DNA of 58,961 nucleotides from a bacterium (lineage in GTDB: Bacteria > AUK180), in the NCBI GenBank assembly GCA_023144005.1, contig JAGLGN010000010.1:1-58961 (forward strand), given 5' to 3'. Below are positions 1-8,507 of the stretch, piece by piece. Each line of letters starts with the position of its first letter. Positions within the stretch are counted from its first letter, which is position 1. The notes under the pieces were generated by a model, which searched no databases, had not been told where the DNA came from, and was given only the letters and a program-made list of their open reading frames with translations. A program made the position numbers and the translations under genes.

Positions 1-122
1 AAATGCATGAACTCGTTCGGAAGTTCCCTCTCTCAAACAGCATGTCATTTTTCCTCGAACATTCGTTCCTGCCTCTAAAAGCTCAAATAAATATTCACTC
101 CTTCCGGAACTCTCGGTTGGGC

Positions 123-139
123 GCACGGCTGCGCCGTGC
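123..139. repeat. Small palindrome, 7-bp stem and 3-nt loop
   Basis: GCACGGC-TGC-GCCGTGC is a perfect 7-bp stem with a 3-nt loop. It belongs to a set with the same geometry but different stem sequences (also 384-400, 8304-8320, 8491-8507). No T-tract follows, so it is not an obvious terminator. Confidence 0.6.
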
Positions 140-383
140 TCGAGGGGGGTGAGAGACGAAGCAGAGAAAACACCATCAGCCATTACTCCTGTATTTATGG
201 ATCAGAACACTGGATGTCATTTTTTGCACTGATACTCACCACGGCGATCACTCATTAAAATCCCAAAACTCGTTAGCTTTAGCTCACTCAAACAATTGGA
301 TATTTTCGGCTTCGCCATCATTCATTCTTGCCGTTAAAAATGTCAATGTCACTTAAACGGTTCAAAACTCTTTTGGGTTGGTC

Positions 384-400
384 GCCCGGCGCTGCCGGGC
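384..400. repeat. Small palindrome, 7-bp stem and 3-nt loop
   Basis: GCCCGGC-GCT-GCCGGGC is a perfect 7-bp stem. A GGTTGG-type word lies just upstream, as at 123-139. Relative to that copy one stem pair has changed from A-T to C-G, so pairing is kept. Confidence 0.6.
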
Positions 401-545
401 TCCCGATGAGCGGAGGTGGGAAGGAAACGAAGAAGAGGAGAATGTCATCCAGAGGGAGTCGGCGATCGTGGGATCCAGTTTTATTTCATCCCGTCTTTTC
501 CCACTCACCTATCACCCATTGCGACACCATTTAGTTCTCTACAGG

Positions 546-559
546 CCTCTACCCTCTAT
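546..559. repeat. Heptad array CCTCTAC-CCTCTAT
   Basis: Two in-phase 7-bp units directly abut the stop codon of the minus-strand ABC-F gene (560-562). The same CCTCNAN heptad recurs at 8453, 9879, 13904, 30983 and 50098. Confidence 0.55.
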
Positions 560-2347
560 TTATGAATCAGATACCAGATCTCTCAATTTACTTTCAATGT
601 TTAGCTTTAATTCATAAATATTATTGAATTTCTGTTCTGCCTTTTTTATTTTTCTATTGGTTTTTGTCAACTCTTCAGAAGAAGCATCCTCCCGGAGAAG
701 CTCCAATTGAAAAAGTTCTTCTTCCAATTTCTCCAGAGAAGACCCCAATTTTTCCAGACGGGCCCGGTAATCATTGCGCTTTTTGCGTTTTTCTTTAGGA
801 TTCAGCAGATTTACGGCTTTACTGCCGATCTCTTCGCTGATCTCATCCGTTAAATGCTTATCTCTGATATAATGATATGATCCATAGTATTCGTGCAGGA
901 CCTTATTTTTAATGGTCAGCACTTTATTAACAAGTCCGTCAAAGAGATCTGAATGATGACTTATCAGTAGCACCGCTCCCGGAAACGATTTCAAAACATC
1001 TTTAAATACGCCTACCGTCCTTATGTCCAAATGATGTGTGGGTTCATCGAGGATCAGTAGATTGGCTCTCTTTGAAACCAATTCCATCAGACCGACTCTT
1101 GCCTTCTCGCCGCCGGAAAGAACTCCGATCTTTCGGTCAAGATCATGGAAGAAGAGAAATCTAGCCAATATCATCCGGTATTCCGGACCGAATAACCGTT
1201 GGACAAAATCTTCAAGACGCATATCCTTGATCTCCGCCATCTCTCTATCCTGAGAAAAATATGCGATCGATGTCATCGAATCAACTTCGATGCGGGACAT
1301 ATTTCTTTCGACGATCCGATCATTCGCTATCGCTTTCACAATAGTGGTTTTTCCGCTTCCATTGGCTCCCAGAAACCCTAATTTATCATCACGCTCTATC
1401 TTAAAGGAACCGCTCTTGATGATCGTATCGTCGCCGTATGATAATTCCAATGATTCGGCGCGCAGGTAGACCCTGGGCTGCTTCGGCACATTCAAAAAAG
1501 CCAATTTCACTGAATTTTCATGCCTTATCGGCACATCGGATGTATTTTCCAGTATTTTATTAAGCACCTTCTGCCTCGTACGCGCCTGCTTCGTCGTACT
1601 TTTATCGGCAATATTCTTTCTGATGAATTCCTTTAATTTCTTTATCTTCTCTTCCCGTGTGGCGGCATCCGCTTCTCCCTTCTCTATCAACTCTTCTTTC
1701 CTTTTCATATATTCATGGAAGCCGCATGCGAACTGAGAAAATTTTCTATTGTCCATATCAATGATATCCGTGGACAGAAGATCGATAAGATCGGGATTAT
1801 GGGAAACGAAGAGAATTATTTTCGCGGATTGCTTCAACTTCTCCGCAATACTCCCCAGTATCTTGATATCAAGATGGTTCTCCGGTTCGTCCAGAAGAAG
1901 AATATCGGGATTTCCCGTGATAATTCCCGCTAAAGCGGCGCGCATCATAAAGCCGCCGGAAAATTCCGCGAGAGGGCGATCAAGGTCATCGGAAGAAAAT
2001 CCCATAAGAAGCAGATTGGCTATCAACTCACCTTCAAGCAGATCCCAGCCCGATGCTGCTTGCTTTAAATTATGTGATGCGATATTCCACACGGAATCCT
2101 CCAGATCAACATCATCAAAAGGTTCTTGCGGAAGGTAACCTATATTCAATTTGCCAAGTCCAAAGATATCTCCTTCGTGATCAGTTAACTTACCCGCAAG
2201 TATCTTCAAGAGAGTCGATTTACCGCATCCGTTCGGGCCGACAAGGGCATATCTCTTGCTTTCACCGAAGGATAAGGATGCATTCTCAATGATCCTCCTT
2301 GCGGCTATTGTATAATTGAGGGCATTGAACCCAAAAGAGAGTGCCAT
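560..2347 (-). CDS. ABC-F family ATPase
   Basis: A cytoplasmic duplicated ATPase of the ABC-F family, whose characterised members act on ribosomes (translation-factor or target-protection roles); no transmembrane segments are present. Domain 1 has Walker A GPNGCGKST (37-45), signature FSGG (129-132) and Walker B ILLLDEP (149-155). Domain 2 has GANGSGKTT and LSGGEKARVGL. A charged coiled-coil tail follows, as in Uup/YdiF-type proteins. The family hallmark LDEPTNHLD is altered in both halves (LDEPENHLD, LDEPTHHLD). The ATG has an AAGGA site and starts 1 nt after the radical-SAM stop, so it is the last gene of the smpB-to-ABC-F run. The precise subfamily cannot be fixed by eye. Confidence 0.9.
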   Translation of the reverse strand: MALSFGFNALNYTIAARRIIENASLSFGESKRYALVGPNGCGKSTLLKILAGKLTDHEGDIFGLGKLNIGYLPQEPFDDVDLEDSVWNIASHNLKQAASGWDLLEGELIANLLLMGFSSDDLDRPLAEFSGGFMMRAALAGIITGNPDILLLDEPENHLDIKILGSIAEKLKQSAKIILFVSHNPDLIDLLSTDIIDMDNRKFSQFACGFHEYMKRKEELIEKGEADAATREEKIKKLKEFIRKNIADKSTTKQARTRQKVLNKILENTSDVPIRHENSVKLAFLNVPKQPRVYLRAESLELSYGDDTIIKSGSFKIERDDKLGFLGANGSGKTTIVKAIANDRIVERNMSRIEVDSMTSIAYFSQDREMAEIKDMRLEDFVQRLFGPEYRMILARFLFFHDLDRKIGVLSGGEKARVGLMELVSKRANLLILDEPTHHLDIRTVGVFKDVLKSFPGAVLLISHHSDLFDGLVNKVLTIKNKVLHEYYGSYHYIRDKHLTDEISEEIGSKAVNLLNPKEKRKKRNDYRARLEKLGSSLEKLEEELFQLELLREDASSEELTKTNRKIKKAEQKFNNIYELKLNIESKLRDLVSDS

Positions 2348-2348
2348 A

Positions 2349-4601
2349 TTAATCCTTGAAGGTCACAGTCCGCCTTCTCACATTATAAAGAGAAACATCC
2401 CCGTCCACATTTGACACCAAGGTCTTCTTCAAAGATCTCATGTTTCCACTCTCAAAGGGCAGATCGATCTCCCCGGCTTCTCCTGAATCGGTAATATATG
2501 AAAAAAGCGAACTTAAAGGTTTGGGAGAAGAATCCATTTCCGTAACTTCCATTAATTCCAGTCCTGAACAGGAATTGGAATTGAACTTCGCTATCAGGTC
2601 CATCTTCGCGGCTGCGGGAAGCTTGATCCAGAAATACTCTGCCTCGCTTGATGCTCCCAATGGCAGCGCTCCGAAGCCGCTTATCTTATCATTTCGTGAA
2701 AAGCCTTTCTTCTGAGAAATAGGGGTACCCATCATTCGGAATATTCGGGAGATCACATACATCAGATCATTGTTTGAAATGAACGCCGAAACCCCGGACT
2801 TTTTGAAACGCAATAATAATCCCTTCTCCTCTCCTTCAACGGATGATGGAGAAGCGGCTTGCTTTCCTTCCGCCGGGGAAGATGATGTCGGCTGTATATC
2901 TTCGTCACAAACTCCGCAATTCAAACATTTCCCGCTGAAGCAATCCTCAGTTTCCGCATTGTTTTCTGAGCGGGAGGCCTCCATTTCTGTGAATTGCCTT
3001 TTGTTTAGTTGAACTGTGTTTCTCCAATGAGGAGACGGTATTTCATCCAGGAATTTGTACGCCTTATGCTTCTCTATCAGGGCTTCGACCTTAATTGTAT
3101 CTTCGGAAGATATGCCTTCACTATTGATAAAAGGGATTATATCTTCTATTAATTTGCTGACCGTAGAATCGCCGCGGCCAAAAATACATTCAAGATCAGA
3201 TAGGATCAATTTGGGAAATTTCAATCGTATCTCTCTGTATCTGATCCCTTTTCTGATCTTTTCGATCCGTTCTGACAGAACATTTTTCGCCGCCCGGGGC
3301 TCACATTCATATGGGGTATGCGGCTTCGGAGAGAACACTGAAAGCGAAACATTGATCTTAAAACCCTTTCCCATGAACCGCGAGGCCCTGTTAAGAAGGT
3401 CTATCAAAGCATCAATATCCTCTTCTTTTTCTCCCGGAAGGCCCAGCATGAAATAGAGTTTGATCCGTTTCCAGGAATGCCCCTTCACCTTCTTCAGGGT
3501 TTCAAAAAATGTATCATCAGAGATCTTCTTGTTGATCCTTTTTCTCAGCGCTTCACTCCCCGCCTCCAGAGCAAAGGTCAATGAGGTCATTTTTCTGCTT
3601 CCCAATACCTTAAGAAGTTCAGAAGAAACAGAGTCAAGGCGTAATGACGGAAGGGATATCTTCAATCCGGGATGCCTCTCAATGAGTGAGAAGATAAGAG
3701 GCTCCAATTGCGAGTAATCACCCGAAGAAAGAGAAAGCAGATTAACTGCGGATATTCCCTTTTGTCTGATCTCATCACTTATGGAATCAAGAAGGATATT
3801 TACATCACGCTCCCTATGGGGCCGGTAAATATATCCGGCAAGGCAGAAACGGCAGCCGGAAGTGCACCCTCTCATTATCTCAACCTCATAACGCAATTCT
3901 CCGATAGCTGTTATCGGGATCAATTGCTCCCTTGGCGGGAGCGAGGATGCGAAACCGGACCAGCGGGAAATCGGTGCCGGAGTCTGTTCTTCGGTTTTAT
4001 CTGAGGGGATGATCACGCCATCCAGGGCTTTCACCTTCTCAAAAAATAGAGGCGTACGGCCATGTGACTTGTACAATTCGATTATCCGGGGAAAGAGCTC
4101 TTCCCCCTCACCTAAGAAAAGAATATCGAAAAAGTCGAAAAGAGGGGTGGGGTTCATTATACCCGGTCCGCCGCCGATCACTATGGGGTCACTATCATCC
4201 CGGTCCCGTGATCGTCTTTTGATCATCGCAAGATCAAGCATTTTTAAAGCTGCAGGAAAAAGCAGCTCGGAGGGTAATGTGATCCCGAAAAAATCTGCTT
4301 CTTTCACAGAGCGAAAGGTTTCCAGAGTATAAAGGGGGATCTGAGCCGCAGACATTGCAGCGCACATATCTTTATCGGGAAGGTAGCATCTCTCAAAGGC
4401 AATATCGGGATCGTTCTTGAAGATGTCATAAAATATCTTTACCGCAAGATTGGACATTCCCAATTCATAGAGGTCAGGAAAACCGAAAGCGACTCTTAGC
4501 GGAGCATCCGGCTTTCGGATTATTCCGATCTCATTGCCTATGTATCTCTGCGGATATTGGACACTTTGTATTAACGGAAGCAATTTGTCGGGGATATTCA
4601 T
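2349..4601 (-). CDS. Radical SAM protein fused to a radical-SAM-linked C-terminal domain
   Basis: A 750-residue protein matching the uncharacterised radical SAM family often encoded near RNase G/E (TIGR03960 type). The N-terminal ~200 residues resemble the B12-binding-like region of such enzymes. The 4Fe-4S/SAM motif CTSGCRFC supplies C246, C250 and C253. A cysteine cluster (CFSGKCLNCGVC) lies near residue 560. The last ~150 residues resemble the separately encoded 'radical-SAM-linked' DUF2344 domain (TIGR03936), so this looks like a fusion of two commonly adjacent genes. The substrate is unknown; a tRNA/rRNA or cofactor modification role is only a guess from family context. It lies 7 nt after rph, in the same operon. 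Confidence 0.85.
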   Translation of the reverse strand: MNIPDKLLPLIQSVQYPQRYIGNEIGIIRKPDAPLRVAFGFPDLYELGMSNLAVKIFYDIFKNDPDIAFERCYLPDKDMCAAMSAAQIPLYTLETFRSVKEADFFGITLPSELLFPAALKMLDLAMIKRRSRDRDDSDPIVIGGGPGIMNPTPLFDFFDILFLGEGEELFPRIIELYKSHGRTPLFFEKVKALDGVIIPSDKTEEQTPAPISRWSGFASSLPPREQLIPITAIGELRYEVEIMRGCTSGCRFCLAGYIYRPHRERDVNILLDSISDEIRQKGISAVNLLSLSSGDYSQLEPLIFSLIERHPGLKISLPSLRLDSVSSELLKVLGSRKMTSLTFALEAGSEALRKRINKKISDDTFFETLKKVKGHSWKRIKLYFMLGLPGEKEEDIDALIDLLNRASRFMGKGFKINVSLSVFSPKPHTPYECEPRAAKNVLSERIEKIRKGIRYREIRLKFPKLILSDLECIFGRGDSTVSKLIEDIIPFINSEGISSEDTIKVEALIEKHKAYKFLDEIPSPHWRNTVQLNKRQFTEMEASRSENNAETEDCFSGKCLNCGVCDEDIQPTSSSPAEGKQAASPSSVEGEEKGLLLRFKKSGVSAFISNNDLMYVISRIFRMMGTPISQKKGFSRNDKISGFGALPLGASSEAEYFWIKLPAAAKMDLIAKFNSNSCSGLELMEVTEMDSSPKPLSSLFSYITDSGEAGEIDLPFESGNMRSLKKTLVSNVDGDVSLYNVRRRTVTFKD

Positions 4602-4608
4602 TTTCAGA

Positions 4609-5325
4609 TCAGTCGTCTAATAACTCGGTTTCCAATTCAAATATCTTCTCAATGCCGGCTTTGGCTTCATCCAGAACTTTTATGAGAAGCTCCTGTGAGT
4701 AGGTTTTGCCTTCCGCCCCTCCCTGGATCTCTACAATATCTCCTTGTTCATTCAATATAATATTCAGATCAACATCAGCGGTGGAATCTTCGGAGTAATC
4801 CGGATCAACAAGTATCTTATCATCACTTACCGCCACGGAGATCCCCGCAATACGCTGCTTCAAGGGTAGAGATGTGAATAATCCGTTATTCTTCATATGC
4901 CGCAATGCTTCTACGAGAGCTATATATCCTCCGAGCAGACTCGCGATCCGTGTCCCTCCATCTGCCTGTATCACATCGCAATCGATCCAGATCGTCTTCT
5001 TGGGAAGGGCTTCCATATTCACACATGAACGAAGCACCCTACCGAGCAGACGTGATATCTCACTTTGTCTTCCGTCTGGAACTATGCGATTCTCATTGCG
5101 CTTTTTTCTTTGTGAGGTCGATCTCGGGAGCATTCTATATTCCGCGGAGATCCATCCCGATTTGGTTTTCATCAGATGAGGAGGTACCCTGTTCTCTATG
5201 GAGGCAGTAACGGCGATAATATTATTCCCCCACTTCACCCAAGCGGAGCCGTCCGCCCATATACTCCAGTTCTTTTTTATTTCGATCTTTCTTATCTCAT
5301 TATCTTTTCTATGCTCTCTCATCAA
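4609..5325 (-). CDS. rph: Ribonuclease PH
   Basis: A phosphorolytic 3'-5' exoribonuclease that trims tRNA 3' ends. The sequence shows the core RNase PH motifs: SGWISAEYRMLPRST near the N-terminus, GRQSEISRLLGR in the middle and DCDVIQADGGTRIASLLG. The length (238 aa) is normal. The start overlaps the murI stop by 4 nt. It is in the same transcriptional run as tmRNA, whose 3' end needs exonucleolytic trimming; that link is inference. Confidence 0.96.
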   Translation of the reverse strand: MMREHRKDNEIRKIEIKKNWSIWADGSAWVKWGNNIIAVTASIENRVPPHLMKTKSGWISAEYRMLPRSTSQRKKRNENRIVPDGRQSEISRLLGRVLRSCVNMEALPKKTIWIDCDVIQADGGTRIASLLGGYIALVEALRHMKNNGLFTSLPLKQRIAGISVAVSDDKILVDPDYSEDSTADVDLNIILNEQGDIVEIQGGAEGKTYSQELLIKVLDEAKAGIEKIFELETELLDD

Positions 5326-6125
5326 TACCTCTCAATATCTATTTTTGTAATGTCCTCGATCTCTCTTTGCAGGAAATTCACCGAAACCGAGCCGAAATTT
5401 CGCGGAACATCACTCAAATAAAAGCGAATGTCTCCGCGGCCTTTCTTATTCTCAAGGCCATTGTCATGAATATATTTATGAACTTCTTTTGCAACTTCCA
5501 AAGCGGGATTCACCAAACTTACAGAATCTCCGAAATACCTTTGCAGACTGTTGATGAACAGCGGATAATGAGTACAGCCCAGAATAAGAGCTTGCGGTGA
5601 ATTTGCTTTCATCTTTGAAAGATAATGTTCTATTACCGTATCAGCGATATGACTGTCAGAAAGTCCTTCCTCTGCCAATTGTACAAAGAGAGGGCATGCT
5701 TTCTCATACAATAGAGCTTCATTACCCAATTTTTGCTTTAGCATTTTCTGATAACTGCCGGATTCTATGGTGGCGTTAGTGCCGATAATGCCGATCTTTG
5801 ATGTTTCTTCTGAAAGCGAAGCGATGGTGGGTTCGATAACACCGAATATGGGAACTTCATACTTGGCCTTCAATTCGCTCAGGCTGTTGGAAGAGGCGCT
5901 GTTACACGCGACAACGACCATCTTGACTTCCTGAGAGAGAAGGAAATTTACATCCTGGAATGAAAAATGAGTGATGGTCTGCCTTGATTTTGAACCGTAT
6001 GGCACACGGGCAGTATCTCCGAAATACACAAAATTTTCCTCTGGAAGCAGCTGCAGTAATTGATGCAGAACGGTAAGTCCGCCCACACCTGAATCAAATA
6101 TTCCTATCGGATCATTAGTTCCCAT
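5322..6125 (-). CDS. murI: Glutamate racemase
   Basis: Interconverts L- and D-glutamate for peptidoglycan. The N-terminal GIFDSGVGGLTVL motif and both catalytic cysteines are visible: C74 in VVACNSAS and C184 in LGCTHYPLF. The length (267 aa) is typical. It overlaps the end of the amidase gene upstream by 11 nt and the rph start by 4 nt, which indicates translational coupling. Pairing with the amidase makes a small cell-wall module. Confidence 0.96.
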   Translation of the reverse strand: MGTNDPIGIFDSGVGGLTVLHQLLQLLPEENFVYFGDTARVPYGSKSRQTITHFSFQDVNFLLSQEVKMVVVACNSASSNSLSELKAKYEVPIFGVIEPTIASLSEETSKIGIIGTNATIESGSYQKMLKQKLGNEALLYEKACPLFVQLAEEGLSDSHIADTVIEHYLSKMKANSPQALILGCTHYPLFINSLQRYFGDSVSLVNPALEVAKEVHKYIHDNGLENKKGRGDIRFYLSDVPRNFGSVSVNFLQREIEDITKIDIERY

Positions 6126-7443
6126 TAATAAACTTCCTGTAATTTTTTACAATATATGCGTCAATCGCTTCGGCGATCGATTTGGTTAATTTATCCTGAT
6201 GCTTTGCCTTCACAAGGTTTCGAGCCTCACTACGGTTTGAAATGAAGCCGGATTCGATCAGTATTGCAGGCATCGTAGCCCCGTAGAGGACATAAAATCT
6301 TGCATGCTTTACAGGATTGCCGTTCGCGGGGGTGATCTTCTTGAGATCACGGGAAACCATGCCCGCCAAGGTGATCGATTCATTTTCAAATTCATTAGAC
6401 ATCATCGACCAGATTATTTCTCCAAGCATGTCCTGTTTATGCTCTCTCTCCAATTTTATAACATTATTCTCATAGGCCGCAACCTCTCTTGACTCATCAT
6501 CTGAGGCGGATTTCGAAAGATAATAAATGTCGAAGCCCTTGACCTTAGGATTGTAGGCGAAATTCGCATGCAGCGAAATGAAGAGGTCGCCATTATTGGA
6601 ATTGGCAAATTTCGGACGATTGCGCAAAGGAATGAAAATATCCTTTTCTCTGGTCATAAGGACCGAATATCCCATTTTCTCAAGATACGATCTCAGTTTT
6701 TTTGAGAGAGCCAGTACTATGGTCTTCTCTTTCACACCGGTTATTCCAATGGCCCCGGGATCCTTGCCGCCATGCCCGGGGTCAATGATGATACACACCT
6801 TTTTCCGGGAAAATTTAACAGGATCACTGCTTTTGCGGATAATAACCGGGTCCTTTTTATGGGCCTTCGGGGGATCATAGATATATGAGATCATCAATTT
6901 ATCCTCGGAGGGCTGATACTCTTTGAGCTCCTCTACATCATTGAAGCGTAACTCCAGATCTTTGGAATTCACGATCTTAATATATTCGATGCCCATTTCT
7001 GGATAGTAATAGTAATCTTTCTCCAAAAAACACGGGGCCTCTGCCTGAATCTGAAAGATCTTCTTTTTGCTCTTATAAGTGTATTTCATCGGGATATCCG
7101 ATAAAATGCTCACAGTGATCATTTTCTTGTCCTGAGTAAATTTGATATCGAATATACCCTTTTTGACTTTCCAGCGTGCCGCGAATTCGTCCGGGATCAG
7201 GAAGTCATTGCCCTCCATCAGCACCGGGTCTGTCATGCGGAAAACCCGTATTCCCTGATAATAGAAGCTCTCATAGGGAAGAAATTTAAAATCCATTGAT
7301 CGCCATTGTAAGGTTAGAATATTGGAGTATGGGTCATACTCCCACTTTACGTCATTATTCTCGACAAATTCCGACAGCCGGAAGCTGCTCAGAATCGCTG
7401 CCGAGAAGATCAGGATAGAAATGATAAGAAATATCTTCTTCAT
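6115..7443 (-). CDS. N-acetylmuramoyl-L-alanine amidase (Amidase_3), exported
   Basis: A zinc-dependent peptidoglycan amidase cleaving the MurNAc-L-Ala bond. Residues 1-20 form a signal peptide (Lys-Lys then a hydrophobic stretch). Residues ~30-200 form a beta-rich region that may be AMIN-like. The catalytic domain (~215-440) has the expected zinc and catalytic residues: H224 in IIDPGHGGKDPGA, E239, H292 in SLHANF and E397 in LIESGF. The ATG lies only 7 nt from the CCA 3' end of tmRNA, with no Shine-Dalgarno sequence, so expression may depend on the smpB-ssrA transcript. The signal peptide supports this start. Confidence 0.93.
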   Translation of the reverse strand: MKKIFLIISILIFSAAILSSFRLSEFVENNDVKWEYDPYSNILTLQWRSMDFKFLPYESFYYQGIRVFRMTDPVLMEGNDFLIPDEFAARWKVKKGIFDIKFTQDKKMITVSILSDIPMKYTYKSKKKIFQIQAEAPCFLEKDYYYYPEMGIEYIKIVNSKDLELRFNDVEELKEYQPSEDKLMISYIYDPPKAHKKDPVIIRKSSDPVKFSRKKVCIIIDPGHGGKDPGAIGITGVKEKTIVLALSKKLRSYLEKMGYSVLMTREKDIFIPLRNRPKFANSNNGDLFISLHANFAYNPKVKGFDIYYLSKSASDDESREVAAYENNVIKLEREHKQDMLGEIIWSMMSNEFENESITLAGMVSRDLKKITPANGNPVKHARFYVLYGATMPAILIESGFISNRSEARNLVKAKHQDKLTKSIAEAIDAYIVKNYRKFINGN

Positions 7444-7450
7444 ATAGGTA

Positions 7451-7792
7451 TGGTGGAGGCGGCGGGAGTTGAACCCGCGTCCAAAGAAGGGCGTAATACA
7501 GCGTCTACATGCTTATTCCGTCTACATTTCTTACTTCAGATTATCCGACGGGAAGGAATCTGAAGCCAGCAGCGGAAAAGTTTCACTTAAATACCGCCGA
7601 TGCTCCGCCATTTAAGTTATCCGTTCTACCGTGGGTACTACAAAAGGAACGGCACTCCCGCGTACCCTGCTGCTTACTTAAGCAGCTAATGCGTAATTGT
7701 TATTGGCGCTTATAAAAGCTTGATCCGTCACAGTGGATCATCCTGGCATGCAACCATACTCACCTCAACCCTGTCGAAACCTGTTCGCCCCC
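7451..7792 (-). ncRNA. ssrA: tmRNA (ssrA)
   Basis: A 342-nt transfer-messenger RNA that rescues stalled ribosomes with SmpB. The 5' end GGGGGCG pairs with CGCCTCC before A-CCA at the 3' end, giving a 7-bp acceptor stem. It includes the G3-U wobble recognised by alanyl-tRNA synthetase. The T-arm (GGGTTCAACTCCC) and the conserved 5' region GGTTTCGACAGGG are clear, and CCA is encoded. The tag frame lies at 7678-7707. Position 7792 is shared with the last base of the smpB stop codon. Confidence 0.97.
7678..7707 (-). other. tmRNA proteolysis tag frame
   Basis: Reads GCC AAT AAC AAT TAC GCA TTA GCT GCT TAA, i.e. ANNNYALAA then stop. This fits the usual (A)ANDENYALAA-type tag with the protease-recognised YALAA end. 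The acidic residues of the E. coli tag are replaced by asparagine and the tag is one residue shorter. Confidence 0.95.
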
Positions 7793-8256
7793 TAAGCTTT
7801 ATGTTTCATCTGGCGTCTGATATCTCTTTCCGTATCACGGCGCCTGATATCTTGTCTTCGGTCTCTACCCGTTTTTCCGGTAACCAGAGCGATCTCCAGT
7901 TTTACATAAGGGCCGGAAAGGTATATTTTGACCGGGACAATTGTGAACCCTCTTTCGTCTACCTTCTTTCGAAGCCGGACAAGTTCACCTTTTCTCAGCA
8001 AGAGTTTCCTCTTCCTGACAGGATCAGGTTTTACGAAATCGCCATGGTCATAATGGTCGATTCGCATTCCTGTAACAAAGAGCTCGGTTCCTTGAAAGAG
8101 GCAATACGCGCCTCTGAGAGAAACCCTTTTCAGTCGTATAGACTTCACTTCAGAACCTGCAAGAACTATACCCGCCTCAAACTTTTCCTCAACCTGATAC
8201 TTATATATATCCTTATTTCGTGAAATGAGGAGGTATCTTCTGCTTTCTTCTTCCAT
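7792..8256 (-). CDS. smpB: SsrA-binding protein SmpB
   Basis: The RNA-binding partner of tmRNA in trans-translation. Family features are the ISRNK..Y.. start, GIVLAGSEVKSIR, the conserved RGAYC block, and a basic tail (RQDIRRRDTERDIRR). I place the start at 8256 (154 aa). An in-frame ATG 30 nt upstream (8286) sits between the -35 and -10 boxes of a clear promoter, so it cannot be transcribed from that promoter. The stop TAG ends on the first base of mature tmRNA. Confidence 0.95.
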   Translation of the reverse strand: MEEESRRYLLISRNKDIYKYQVEEKFEAGIVLAGSEVKSIRLKRVSLRGAYCLFQGTELFVTGMRIDHYDHGDFVKPDPVRKRKLLLRKGELVRLRKKVDERGFTIVPVKIYLSGPYVKLEIALVTGKTGRDRRQDIRRRDTERDIRRQMKHKA

Positions 8257-8274
8257 TACTACACATAATTGTAC

Positions 8275-8303
8275 ATTATATTGCATTTCGCCGGGATAGT
8301 CAA
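8275..8303 (-). promoter_or_regulatory. Sigma-70-type promoter of smpB-ssrA run
   Basis: On the minus strand TTGACT (8298-8303), a 17-nt spacer and a perfect TATAAT (8275-8280). The ATG at 8256 is 18 nt below the -10 box, giving a leader of about 11-12 nt with no Shine-Dalgarno sequence. A 7-bp-stem palindrome (8304-8320) directly abuts the -35 box. Confidence 0.8.
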
Positions 8304-8320
8304 GTGAAGCGGAGCTTCAC
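8304..8320. repeat. Palindrome abutting the smpB -35 box
   Basis: GTGAAGC-GGA-GCTTCAC is a perfect 7-bp inverted repeat with a 3-nt centre. It could be an operator, or simply another member of the small-palindrome set (123, 384, 8491). Confidence 0.55.
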
Positions 8321-8335
8321 AGAGGCTATAGAGAA

Positions 8336-8370
8336 GTGAATAGTGAAAAGTGAATAATGAATAGTGATGG
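8336..8370. repeat. 7-bp periodic array (GTGAATA-type)
   Basis: Five in-phase heptads: GTGAATA, GTGAAAA, GTGAATA, ATGAATA, GTGATGG. Non-coding. Confidence 0.7.
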
Positions 8371-8396
8371 AAAACACAAGAAGCAAATGCCGGGTG

Positions 8397-8422
8397 GATT
8401 GCCTGCTTTCGCGGGAATGACG
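8397..8422. repeat. Degenerate copy of CATTCCCGC-type palindrome
   Basis: A diverged version of the element at 49526-49550: CCTGC-TTTC-GCGGG still pairs with one G-U. Flanking GGATT and AATGAC words match the other copy. Confidence 0.5.
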
Positions 8423-8452
8423 GAAGTATTTTCTCTCCCTTTCTCCAACCAA

Positions 8453-8480
8453 CCTCCAGCCTCAAACTTCTAGCCTCTAC
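8453..8480. repeat. Heptad array CCTCNAN
   Basis: Four in-phase units: CCTCCAG, CCTCAAA, CTTCTAG, CCTCTAC. A 7-bp-stem palindrome follows at 8491-8507. Confidence 0.65.
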
Positions 8481-8490
8481 ATTCCTGCTT

Positions 8491-8507
8491 CGTTCGCTGC
8501 GCGAACG
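8491..8507. repeat. Small palindrome, 7-bp stem and 3-nt loop
   Basis: CGTTCGC-TGC-GCGAACG, the same geometry and loop as 123-139 with an unrelated stem; a GGGTTG word follows. Confidence 0.6.

Larger units (their letters stand above)
1..559. other. Repeat-rich non-coding region
   Basis: I see no credible gene here; the short open frames lack ribosome binding sites and lie in repeats. It holds two small perfect hairpins (123-139 and 384-400), a solo end of the MITE-like family (176-210, resembling the right terminus of the copies at 13571, 49633 and 54437), a GTCATCC...GGATCC imperfect inverted element at 444-479 similar in style to dispersed REP-like repeats, and a two-unit 7-bp array at 546-559 that abuts the stop codon of the ABC-F gene. 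Confidence 0.7.

Noticed and set aside
8259-8465. 68-residue minus-strand open frame upstream of smpB
   Set aside because: It covers the smpB promoter, heptad arrays and palindromes, and its composition is that of repeats.
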